9,659 nucleotides of DNA from Planctomycetaceae bacterium (GCA_031259095.1 JAIRLW010000197.1:1-9659), one strand, 5' to 3'. Shown: positions 1-5,740, counted from the first letter of the stretch. The notes: generated from the letters alone by a model not told the origin. Numbers and translations are program-made.

Positions 1-75
1 TCAGGGCTTCGGTTAGTGATGGTACTTGAACCTACCCCGTTGGGGTAGGCTATAATCTTATTGCCCTTTCAGGGC
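1..75. repeat. REP-like hairpin repeat cluster, cut by left edge
   Basis: Two compact hairpins are visible. CCTACCCC-GTT-GGGGTAGG at 31-49 has a perfect 8-bp stem and a 3-nt loop, and GCCCT-TTC-AGGGC at 63-75 has a 5-bp stem and a 3-nt loop. The first seven bases of the window (TCAGGGC) are identical to bases 69-75, the right half of the second hairpin, so the window probably opens inside an earlier copy and the pattern repeats with a period near 68 bp. Alternating short GC-rich hairpins like these are typical of REP-type intergenic repeats mobilised in trans by REP-associated tyrosine transposases. No such transposase is present here, so that link is inference. Confidence 0.55.
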
Positions 76-101
76 GAATACTTTTTTAACCTCAAACAAT
101 A

Positions 102-120
102 ATTCCACTGATATATTACT
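102..120 (+). repeat. 18-nt dispersed motif, copy 1
   Basis: The motif ATTCCACTGATATATTAC occurs here at 102-119. An identical copy lies at 7265-7282 and a copy with one mismatch at 7484-7501. All three are in non-coding DNA and in the same orientation. An exact 18-nt match twice within 9.7 kb is not expected by chance. Its function is unknown. Confidence 0.6.
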
Positions 121-132
121 AAAAATAAAATT

Positions 133-176
133 CGACTGGATTCGAATAAAATAATCTTTTGCTGAAATTTTTAGAA
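133..176. repeat. Possible degenerate remnant of the CGA-decamer element
   Basis: CGACTGGATT at 133 and CGAATAAAAT at 143 are two successive 10-bp CGA units resembling the cores at 206-259 and 550-603. TTTTTAGAA at 168-176 resembles the right terminal motif of the element at 532-629. Together they could be the worn remains of another copy abutting the next element. The match is short, so this is a weak call. Confidence 0.25.
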
Positions 177-177
177 T

Positions 178-260
178 GGGAACTTCTAAAAACTTATTTC
201 TTCACCGACTAAAATCGACCGAAATCGACTAAAATCGATTTTAGTCGATTTCAGTCGATC
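178..260. repeat. Palindromic intergenic element A (10-bp CGA-unit core)
   Basis: The element begins with the terminal motif GGGAACTTCTAAAAACTT (178-195), shared with the element at 532-629. Its core at 214-259 is a 46-bp palindrome with no loop, centred between 236 and 237, with 23-bp arms and a single mismatch (220/253). The core reads as decamers beginning CGA at 206, 216, 226, 236 and 246, with a further CGA at 256, giving a strict 10-bp period. No right terminal motif follows, so the copy appears truncated there. DNA of this shape could extrude a cruciform, be transcribed into a hairpin, or carry phased protein sites. No gene is encoded. Confidence 0.7.
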
Positions 261-409
261 AAAAAAAATAATTTTCACCCATCAACGAATTCACAAGTCG
301 AACAGTATATCGCATTCAATGAATTACTCAAGACCGCTATTTATTTTCTCGCTGCGGCATAGTCGCAACTCAACACAGTTAAAAATCAATCAGGAAAATT
401 TTTCTCGCG

Positions 410-438
410 TTCACGATACTATCTAAAAATGTTATAAT
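410..438 (+). promoter_or_regulatory. Possible sigma70-type promoter
   Basis: A perfect TATAAT (433-438) lies 17 nt downstream of TTCACG (410-415), which matches four of six -35 positions. It points toward the permease gene about 210 nt downstream, but a terminator-like hairpin at 463-495 stands directly in the way. In AT-rich DNA a TATAAT can arise by chance. Confidence 0.35.
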
Positions 439-462
439 TGTTTGTGTCAAGAGTTCATTAGT

Positions 463-495
463 TCGTCAGCCTTTCCCAAAAGGTTGTCGGTTTTT
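463..495 (+). terminator. Terminator-like hairpin
   Basis: CAGCCTTT (467-474) pairs with AAAGGTTG (479-486) around the loop CCCA, including one G-U pair. Past a T-T mismatch the stem extends through G465-C488 and C464-G489. Five T residues follow at 491-495. This is the form of an intrinsic terminator on the + strand. No gene precedes it in the window, so it may end a short transcript, act as an attenuator before the permease gene, or be fortuitous. Confidence 0.45.
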
Positions 496-531
496 GTTAA
501 AAATTTATGTAAATCATTACCACTAACAATA

Positions 532-629
532 GGAAACTTCTAAAAACTTCGACTGAAATCGACCAAAATCGATTTTAGTCGAATTGGGTTGATTTCGGTC
601 GATCAAAAAACAAGTTTTTAGAAGTTGCC
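532..629. repeat. Palindromic intergenic element B with terminal inverted repeats
   Basis: This 98-bp unit has 18-bp terminal inverted repeats, GGAAACTTCTAAAAACTT (532-549) against AAGTTTTTAGAAGTTGCC (612-629), with one mismatch. Between them is a core of 10-bp units starting at 550, 560, 570, 580, 590 and 600; all begin CGA except the unit at 590 (TGA). CGACTGAAATCGACC (550-564) pairs with 587-601 with two mismatches, around an inner AAAATCGATTTT. The element ends 17 nt before the probable permease start codon, so a transcript starting upstream would carry it as a long hairpin next to the start. It resembles a MITE-type element, but no target duplication is obvious. Confidence 0.7.
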
Positions 630-646
630 AATATTTGTTTTTTTTT

Positions 647-2116
647 ATGTTGATAGATCCGTTGCTTATTCTTTTGTTTGGGATTTTGACGGTGGTTGGA
701 TTGGTTGTCTTTTTACGGGTCAACGCTTTTCTTTCACTTCTTACCGCCGCAATGTTGGTTAGTTTTATGACTCCTCTTGCGCCCGGGCAGTTTTGGGATG
801 ATCATATCAAAGAACTTTGTCTGGCTTTCGGGACAACCGCCGGAAATATTAGTATTCTTATTGCGATGGGAGCAATTATCGGAAAATGTATGCTCGACAG
901 CGGAAGTGCAGACCGAATCGTTAATACTCTTCGTCAACTTTTCGGTGAAAAATTGATACCGGCAGCGCTGTTGAGTAGCGGTTTCATTTTGTCTATTCCC
1001 ATCTTTTACGATACCACGTTTTATTTATTGGTTCCTATTGCCCGTTCACTCTATAAAATGATGAGGAAAAATTACATTCTTTATCTTTTATCCATCGGAC
1101 TCGGCGCGACATTAACTCATACTTTGACTCCTCCCGCACCCGCTCCGGTCATTGCCGCTGAAACATTAAATATTCCACTCGGTTCGTTGTTAATTGTTTC
1201 ACTCTTTGTTGCCGCGTTGACCGCTCCATTGGCTCTTGGAATTGCTTTTCTCATGAACCGCTTCCTGCCATCTCCCAATGTCCATTTCGAAGATGAAATC
1301 AATAAGGAATCCAATGATGAATCCGGCAACAATGAAAAAACATCGGAAATAAAGTCGGAAATAAAGACAGAAATAAAAACCGAAACCGTTCCTTCTTTAT
1401 TTTGGTCGTTTGCGCCGATTCTTGTTCCGGTTTTTCTCATTTCTTTGCAGGCGGTATTCGAAATGCTTGATAAATCGAAAATTTTTGTTTTGGGAGATGA
1501 TTGGCTTGTTTTCAAAAATCTTTTCCGTCTTTTAGGCGATCCACGTTTGGCACTGATTATTGCGGCGGTGATCAGTATGGGCGTGCTGTTCAATGTCCGA
1601 CGACTTTCACTTCAGGGATTAAGCAACCGAATTGAAACAGCCATTTTAAGTGCAGGAATGATTGTCCTGATCACTTCGGCAGGCGGCGCGTTTGGGACAA
1701 TGCTTCGCGCGGCTCATATTGGTGAACGGATTGAAGAACTCTTTCAGAACGAAACCGCTTTGACCGGAATGTTTTTGCTTTTTTTAGCATTTGCAGTTAC
1801 TGCCGTCATCAAAACTGCACAAGGTTCCAGTACCGTTGCCATGATCACCGCTGCTGGAATTTTTGCCGGCGTCGTCAAAGACCCAACCGCATTACCGTTT
1901 CATCCAGCATATCTTGCCGTAACGATTGGTCTTGGTTCCTGTGTTACCGGATGGATGAACGACAGCGGTTTTTGGATTTTCTGCCGTATGGGTGGAATCC
2001 GTGAAACAGACGCATTGAAAACATGGACTATTGGACTTGTTCTTTTAGGTTTTTCCGGTCTTTTCATTGTTTTGATTCTCTCGCAACTCTTACCCTTGAC
2101 TAATCTTCCCAATTAA
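647..2116 (+). CDS. GntP-family gluconate/aldonate permease
   Basis: Inner-membrane transporter of the GntP family (ion transporter superfamily), whose members import gluconate and related sugar acids with protons. The 489-residue protein is strongly hydrophobic with about a dozen membrane segments. Family landmarks are HTLTPPAPAPVIAAE (158-172, matching the usual T-P-P-x-P-x-P loop), AQGSSTVAMITAAG (391-404) and GWMNDSGFWIFCRMGG (435-450). Residues 212-248 form a charged loop with EIK(S/T) repeats that is absent from typical members of about 440-450 residues. I chose ATG 647; an in-frame TTG at 635 would add only MFFF. No clear Shine-Dalgarno is present, and a palindromic element ends 17 nt upstream. 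A lactonase-like gene follows, fitting sugar-acid uptake. The exact substrate (gluconate, idonate, glycerate or other) cannot be read from sequence, so no symbol is given. Confidence 0.88.
   Translation: MLIDPLLILLFGILTVVGLVVFLRVNAFLSLLTAAMLVSFMTPLAPGQFWDDHIKELCLAFGTTAGNISILIAMGAIIGKCMLDSGSADRIVNTLRQLFGEKLIPAALLSSGFILSIPIFYDTTFYLLVPIARSLYKMMRKNYILYLLSIGLGATLTHTLTPPAPAPVIAAETLNIPLGSLLIVSLFVAALTAPLALGIAFLMNRFLPSPNVHFEDEINKESNDESGNNEKTSEIKSEIKTEIKTETVPSLFWSFAPILVPVFLISLQAVFEMLDKSKIFVLGDDWLVFKNLFRLLGDPRLALIIAAVISMGVLFNVRRLSLQGLSNRIETAILSAGMIVLITSAGGAFGTMLRAAHIGERIEELFQNETALTGMFLLFLAFAVTAVIKTAQGSSTVAMITAAGIFAGVVKDPTALPFHPAYLAVTIGLGSCVTGWMNDSGFWIFCRMGGIRETDALKTWTIGLVLLGFSGLFIVLILSQLLPLTNLPN
1334..1381 (+). 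repeat. 12-bp coding tandem repeat in the permease loop
   Basis: Three consecutive 12-bp units beginning GAAATAAA lie at 1346-1357, 1358-1369 and 1370-1381. They are preceded by a diverged unit at 1334-1345 and followed by a half unit (GAAACC). They encode EIKS-EIKT-EIKT inside the charged cytosolic-looking loop of the permease. Because 12 is a multiple of 3, gain or loss of a unit keeps the frame. Confidence 0.65.
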
Positions 2117-2120
2117 CATC

Positions 2121-2256
2121 GGGGAACCTCTAAAAATTCGTTTTTTAACCACACGTTTTATGAAAAATTATTTATCCCTAATGTCCCATTAGTCCTTATC
2201 ATTCCCTAAAGTCCCTCTAAAAAAAGACGTTAGGGACGATAGGGACTAATGGGACA
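2121..2256. repeat. Palindromic intergenic element C (9-bp TCCCT-unit core)
   Basis: The element opens with GGGGAACCTCTAAAAATTCG (2121-2140), close to the terminal motif of the elements at 178 and 532. A T-run and CGTTTTATGAAAAAT (2154-2168) follow, shared with the element at 5528. The core has 9-bp units of the type TCCCTAATG (from 2175) and their reverse complements ending at 2255. TGTCCCATTAGTCC (2182-2195) pairs perfectly with GGACTAATGGGACA (2243-2256), and pairing continues imperfectly inward. The hairpin lies 65 nt after the permease stop and could also terminate or stabilise that transcript. No right terminal motif is seen. Confidence 0.65.
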
Positions 2257-2414
2257 AACGCGCTCTTGCCTATTTTTTTCAATTTGGTATCTTATGTTGG
2301 TTGTTTAGTTGGAGTTTGTTGGAAATTCCGATGTTACGCGAGGAACATTCACGTTTTTTCTCCTTATTAACTCCTTCTTCCATTTCCATTTTTTCCACAA
2401 GAAAGGGTTTTACC

Positions 2415-3569
2415 ATGAATTTTGAACCGTTTCGTATTGTCGTGTTGTTTGTTTCTTTTTTGCTTTTTCCGGTTTTTTCCTATGCGGTTGAACCGTTGAC
2501 GGAGCCGGTGAAGGCGATTATTTTACCGGACGGCGCGTTACATCCAGACGGGATGACGGTCAATCCCAAAACCGGAGAGATTATTCTTGCCGTTCCGGTT
2601 GTTGGCGATAAAGGCAACGCATCGCTGCTGAAAATTGACGCCGAAGATAATGTTTCCAATTACTTCGAACTGCCCGCTCATCCCGAAACCGGTCGTGTTA
2701 CGCCGCTTGGGATTTCGTTTGGACCGGACGGTCATCTCTATATTGCCGACAGTCAATGTTTGGGCGGAAATCCCAATCACAAATCACGAATCCTGCGTGT
2801 CGTGCATGAAGACGGAAAACCGGTTCGGACGGAAATTTTAGTCACCGGAATCACTCAAGCCAACGGACTTGAAATTTTCGGCGATAAAATTTATGTTGCG
2901 GAAACTCAGGTTGATCCGATGATTGTCGAAATGCCGATGACCAGCGGAGTGTTCTGTTTTGATCTTGCGGAATTTAAAAGTGAACTTCAGGCTGTTCGTC
3001 GCGGACGTTATCGTACTCATGTTCCGGGACCGCCGCCGGTTTTACACGTTTTACCGTATCAAAAAGACCCGCATTTTATTTTCAGTTTCCAAACAACCGA
3101 CGCCGACCGTAATGGACAGCAAAAAGTCGGAGCAAACGGAATCGGACTGTCAGAAGGAGGATTGCTTTACGTCGCCAATTTCGGCGACAAAAAAATTATT
3201 GAGGTCAAACTGGCAAAAGACGGTAAAACGGTTCTTTCAAACCGTGATCTTAATGACGGTAAAGGTTTGAATGAAAGTGTTGACGGACTTAAAGTTTGCC
3301 CGAAAGGTTACATTTTTTTCGCCGATTACGTCGGCAACGCGGTTTTTGTAACCAATCCGGCAAATGGTAAAACGGTTCTGATTGCAAAAAATCCAACGAA
3401 TCCGAACTCCGACGCCAAAAAAGCCGGCGCGTTTGATCGTTGTTCCGAAGTGTGTTTGCGCGGCGGAAAACTTTACGTTGCCAATATCGATCTCGAAGAC
3501 AACAACGCTCCGCATACGATTAGTGTCCTTGACCTGACCGGAATTGATTTCGATGCTCTGTTAAAATAA
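2415..3569 (+). CDS. Secreted SMP-30/gluconolactonase-like beta-propeller protein
   Basis: The 384-residue protein probably acts in the periplasm. Residues 1-24 are a Sec signal peptide with a hydrophobic core (IVVLFVSFLLFPVFSYA) and a likely cut after SYA. The mature part shows at least five repeated blade-like strands: LGISFGPDGHLYIADS (98-113), NGLEIFGDKIYVAET (150-164), GLSEGGLLYVANFGDKK (244-260), DGLKVCPKGYIFFADYVGNAV (290-310) and SEVCLRGGKLYVAN (344-357). These resemble the SMP-30/gluconolactonase/LRE and NHL-type propellers, which open sugar lactones or bind ligands. ATG 2415 is chosen because GAAAGGG (2401-2407) lies 7 nt upstream and the signal peptide begins here; an in-frame TTG at 2301 would bury the signal. 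The upstream aldonate permease supports a lactone-to-aldonate role, but enzyme activity is inferred and a generic NHL-type binding protein remains possible. Confidence 0.72.
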   Translation: MNFEPFRIVVLFVSFLLFPVFSYAVEPLTEPVKAIILPDGALHPDGMTVNPKTGEIILAVPVVGDKGNASLLKIDAEDNVSNYFELPAHPETGRVTPLGISFGPDGHLYIADSQCLGGNPNHKSRILRVVHEDGKPVRTEILVTGITQANGLEIFGDKIYVAETQVDPMIVEMPMTSGVFCFDLAEFKSELQAVRRGRYRTHVPGPPPVLHVLPYQKDPHFIFSFQTTDADRNGQQKVGANGIGLSEGGLLYVANFGDKKIIEVKLAKDGKTVLSNRDLNDGKGLNESVDGLKVCPKGYIFFADYVGNAVFVTNPANGKTVLIAKNPTNPNSDAKKAGAFDRCSEVCLRGGKLYVANIDLEDNNAPHTISVLDLTGIDFDALLK

Positions 3570-3633
3570 ATTGCGAGGCGTCCTATTCCGTCCAGAATAC
3601 ACGACAAAAATAATCCGCAAATTTCGCTAGGAA

Positions 3634-3680
3634 GTGTTGATACTAATTTCGCAAAAAAACAATGATATTAGTGTCAACAC
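3634..3680. repeat. Inverted repeat after the propeller gene
   Basis: GTGTTGATACTAAT (3634-3647) pairs with ATTAGTGTCAACAC (3667-3680) over 14 positions with one T-G wobble, around a 19-nt loop. It begins 64 nt after the stop codon of the propeller gene. There is no T-run directly after it, so it is not a classical intrinsic terminator, though it could block 3' exonucleases or be another repeat element. Confidence 0.55.
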
Positions 3681-3702
3681 ACCCTAATCTTTATTTTTAC
3701 CG

Positions 3703-3769
3703 CGAAAGACACGAATTTTCATGAAAACGATTGTTCTAAAAATCTTTTCGTAAAAATTCGTGTCTTTCG
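3703..3769. repeat. 17-bp perfect inverted repeat
   Basis: CGAAAGACACGAATTTT (3703-3719) and AAAATTCGTGTCTTTCG (3753-3769) are perfect reverse complements separated by 33 nt. The flanks of the loop (ATGAAAACGATT and AATCTTTTCG) pair partly as well. The wording resembles the degenerate intergenic repeats around GAAAGACACGAA that recur in planctomycete and other environmental genomes (recalled, not searched). It may be a structured repeat or a small transcript. Confidence 0.6.
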
Positions 3770-3834
3770 TAGTTCCAATTCATTATTGGAAATTCCTGAT
3801 GGTTTTCTATTTATAAAATCCCTCAAAATAATTG

Positions 3835-3888
3835 GCGAAAATCTACGTAATCTGCGGACTTCCCTCTGGAAACTCTGTGGTTAATAAA
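3835..3888. repeat. Degenerate AATCTGCGTAATCTGCGG-type repeat
   Basis: AATCTACGTAATCTGCGG (3840-3857), followed by a CTCTGTGGTTAAT tail, matches a widespread family of intergenic repeats rich in AATCTGCG and TCTGTGG words. A related stretch, GCAATCTGTGTTATCTGT, occurs at 7233-7250. Family membership is from memory and was not searched. No function is known to me. Confidence 0.4.
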
Positions 3889-4390
3889 AATAGACCATTA
3901 CAAATCCAATTTGTTACCGTTCAGAGTATAACTCTTTATTTATCAAGAGTTTACAAAATAATGTCGAAAAAAACTATTCTTCCGAACATTCCGTAACTGC
4001 TGATATTGACAAGAGTTACATCTGAAAAACGTCTGTCCCAACCATTGATTTGAACGTCTGATTTTCATGTTAAATCGGGTAAAATCCCTATATCTAGTAT
4101 TTAAAATGGCGAGAACCCCCAAAATAGCCGGTTTAGTTGCAAAGGTTTATTTCTTCGTTAAACTTTAACACACTTGCATTCCAAAGTTCGGCAGTGACGA
4201 GCCGGACAAATTCCCGTTTAAGGTTCGTTTCATCGATTTTTTACAGACCCCTGTTGCCGGAAAGCGGCAGTAAAAAAAATCATTGAGAACCGTTCACCCC
4301 GAAATAACGGAGATACTTTCAAAAAAACTACTGACTTTTTAATAAAAAAGAATTTCATTCCGTCAATTCAAGACCTTTATTTTCTTTATG

Positions 4391-4436
4391 ATTATCATGA
4401 TTATCGCCGTCATTGGCACGATGATAAGATGATAAT
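4391..4436. repeat. Imperfect hairpin in the long gap
   Basis: ATTATCAT (4391-4398) pairs with ATGATAAT (4429-4436), and after a small internal loop TTATC (4401-4405) pairs with GATAA (4423-4427). There is no T-run after it. It could be an operator or a chance structure in AT-rich DNA. Confidence 0.3.
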
Positions 4437-4650
4437 ATAGGAAAGAACTCTCTGTTTCTCAAGGGATTCGGAAGTTATAGCGTTTTGGATCACGGAACTG
4501 ATGACCGCCGCAGAGGTATTTTGTTTAATTGACTTAGGACATACTCCGGTAAAAGGTATTTTCTTTCTTTAAGAATTGTCGGCTTTTTTTGTTGGCGGTT
4601 GAAGGATTTTTCGCGGCTTGGATGTTACTCAAGAAACGTTCCTATCACTT

Positions 4651-4656
4651 AGGAGG
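4651..4656 (+). promoter_or_regulatory. Consensus Shine-Dalgarno fixing the C26 start
   Basis: A perfect AGGAGG lies 7 nt before ATG 4664. It decides this start over in-frame TTG codons at 4589 and 4658, the latter being only 1 nt after the AGGAGG. It is the strongest ribosome site in the window; the permease, sbcD and gyrB starts have no clear one. Confidence 0.85.
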
Positions 4657-4663
4657 ATTGAGA

Positions 4664-5449
4664 ATGCCAAGGAAGCCTCAGATCGGAATCAACTCGGACT
4701 ACCGCGCCGCTCAAAAAGGAGTACCGGCTTTAAGTGTTGTGTTTTCCGGTTATTACGATTCCCTTCTTCAGGCGGGCGCGTTGCCTGTTGTAATTCCCCC
4801 CTTTCCCGCAAATAAAGACCTCGACGCCAACCTAGAGCAGATGATTTCCATGCTTGATGGCGTGGTCATGATTGGAGGGGCTGACCTCGACCCGCGGCGT
4901 GATGGATTTATGCTCCATTCGTCGGTGAAACTACTTGATGAACGCCGTGAGACGTTTGACCGTTTTCTGATTGAAAAGATTGCAGAGCGCCGAGTTCCTC
5001 TTCTCGCTATCGGGACGGGGATGCAACTCCTTAACGTCTCTCAGGGAGGAACGTTGTTTCTCCACATACCGGAAGACTTGCCCAGAGCACTTCCGCACCG
5101 GGACGCGATGGATCCAAACCATCGGCACGCACTGGTGATCGAAAAAGACTCGCTCATGGAGCGGGTTTATGGCGACAACGATATTCGTGTCAACAGTTTA
5201 CATCACATGGCTGTTGACGATGTTGCGCCGGGTTTTCTCGTTACGGGTCGATGCCCGGACGGTGTTGTTGAAGTGATTGAATCACTACGCCATGATTGGT
5301 TTGCTGTCGGGACGCAATTCCACCCGGAAAGTCCGTCGGCAACTGCTTTGGACGTCCATATTTTCAAAGAGTTCGTGCAAGAAATTATTGTACGAAACCG
5401 CATCATGGGAATTAATCTCCTGGAAGTAGAAGAGCCGGTGTTTGTTTAA
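4664..5449 (+). CDS. Peptidase C26/PuuD-like class I amidotransferase-fold protein lacking the nucleophile cysteine
   Basis: The 261-residue cytosolic protein has the length and fold signature of gamma-glutamyl-gamma-aminobutyrate hydrolases. Landmarks are IGINSDYR at the N-terminus, GGADLDPRR (71-79), MQLLNVSQGGTLFLHIPEDLP (120-140, the family segment after the nucleophile elbow), VNSLHHMAV (176-184) and GTQFHPES (216-223) holding the usual His220 and Glu222. The nucleophile elbow is normally G-x-C-R-G-M; here it is AIGTGM (115-120), so Gly117 replaces the catalytic Cys and Thr118 the Arg. The only cysteine is Cys197, elsewhere. Classical thiol hydrolysis is therefore unlikely; a ligand-binding, regulatory or otherwise changed role is inferred. 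I recall similar Cys-less homologues in planctomycetes, so this may be a conserved subfamily rather than a decayed gene; the intact frame, strong Shine-Dalgarno and conserved remainder agree. It is a single gene ending in its own terminator. Confidence 0.8.
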   Translation: MPRKPQIGINSDYRAAQKGVPALSVVFSGYYDSLLQAGALPVVIPPFPANKDLDANLEQMISMLDGVVMIGGADLDPRRDGFMLHSSVKLLDERRETFDRFLIEKIAERRVPLLAIGTGMQLLNVSQGGTLFLHIPEDLPRALPHRDAMDPNHRHALVIEKDSLMERVYGDNDIRVNSLHHMAVDDVAPGFLVTGRCPDGVVEVIESLRHDWFAVGTQFHPESPSATALDVHIFKEFVQEIIVRNRIMGINLLEVEEPVFV

Positions 5450-5488
5450 ACTTTCGACGGTAAAAGACAACACAGCCTCTTCGCAGCG

Positions 5489-5520
5489 ACGGTTACCGGT
5501 TAATCCGGTAACCGTTTTTT
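5489..5520 (+). terminator. Intrinsic terminator of the C26-family gene
   Basis: CGGTTACCGG (5490-5499) and CCGGTAACCG (5505-5514) form a perfect 10-bp stem, 11 with the A-T pair at 5489/5515, around the loop TTAAT. The run of T residues at 5515-5520 follows directly. It sits 40 nt after the stop codon and should separate this gene from sbcD. Confidence 0.92.
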
Positions 5521-5527
5521 ACCGCAA

Positions 5528-5740
5528 CGTTTTATGAAAAATCATTTGTCCCTTTAATCCCTATCATCCCTTTAATCCCTAATATCCCTTTAGTCCCTAA
5601 TATCCCTTTAGTCCCTATCATCCCTTTATTTCCTATTGCCCCTAAAATCCCTATAACAAAGGACTTTAGGGACTAAAGGGACATTAGGGACAAATAATCA
5701 ACATTTCTGTTTTTGGCAAATGATATTTTTAGAGATTCCC
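5528..5740. repeat. Palindromic intergenic element D (9-bp TCCCT-unit core)
   Basis: It begins with CGTTTTATGAAAAAT then CATTTGTCCCT (5528-5553), matching 2154-2179 at 24 of 26 positions. Twelve 9-bp units of the type TCCCTTTAA/TCCCTATCA follow without a break (5549-5656), also readable as six 18-bp units, the last ones diverged. Three reverse-complement units come next (5665-5691, TTTAGGGAC, TAAAGGGAC, ATTAGGGAC). The outer arms ATCATTTGTCCCT (5541-5553) and AGGGACAAATAAT (5686-5698) pair with one mismatch. ATTTTTAGAGATTCCC (5725-5740) is the inverted counterpart of the terminal motif at 2121. Resemblance to 2139-2155 extends left into the terminator T-run at 5515, where the left terminal motif would be expected but is absent. 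Confidence 0.7.

Larger units (their letters stand above)
1..646. other. Gene-free region upstream of the permease gene
   Basis: No open frame here looks like a real gene on either strand. The AT-rich stretch holds the repeats and candidate signals listed separately at 1-75, 102-120, 133-176, 178-260, 410-438, 463-495 and 532-629. The part from 261 to 409 shows nothing recognisable. Confidence 0.7.
3570..4663. other. 1.09-kb gene-free region
   Basis: I find no credible coding frame or recognisable RNA gene here. The stretch is AT-rich and contains the inverted repeats at 3634-3680, 3703-3769 and 4391-4436 and a degenerate repeat at 3835-3888. The remainder, including 3890-4380 and 4440-4650, shows no recognisable signal. 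It may include decayed repeats or an unrecognised small RNA, and the promoter of the following gene should lie near its right end. Confidence 0.6.

Noticed and set aside
1..646. Possible insertion sequence at the left end
   Set aside because: There is no transposase frame; only short palindromic repeats are present.
1117..1593. 158-residue open frame on the - strand
   Set aside because: It lies wholly inside the permease gene and its composition is that of a shadow frame, with no recognisable domain.
2266..2293. Possible promoter for the propeller gene (TTGCCT, 16 nt, TATCTT)
   Set aside because: Only four of six positions match in each hexamer, which is common by chance in AT-rich DNA.
2301..2414. 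Upstream TTG start for the propeller gene
   Set aside because: It would place 38 residues before a good signal peptide; ATG 2415 has a Shine-Dalgarno at the right distance.
4251..4279. Hairpin TGCCG-GAAAG-CGGCA
   Set aside because: The stem is only 5 bp and is followed by A residues, not T, on the + strand; no gene ends nearby.
4589..4663. Upstream TTG start for the C26-family gene
   Set aside because: The perfect AGGAGG at 4651-4656 and the family N-terminus (IGINSDYR) place the start at ATG 4664.
5549..5656. Regular repeats that might be taken for a CRISPR array
   Set aside because: The units are contiguous 9/18-bp tandem copies with no unique spacers and no cas genes nearby; they form the arm of a palindrome instead.
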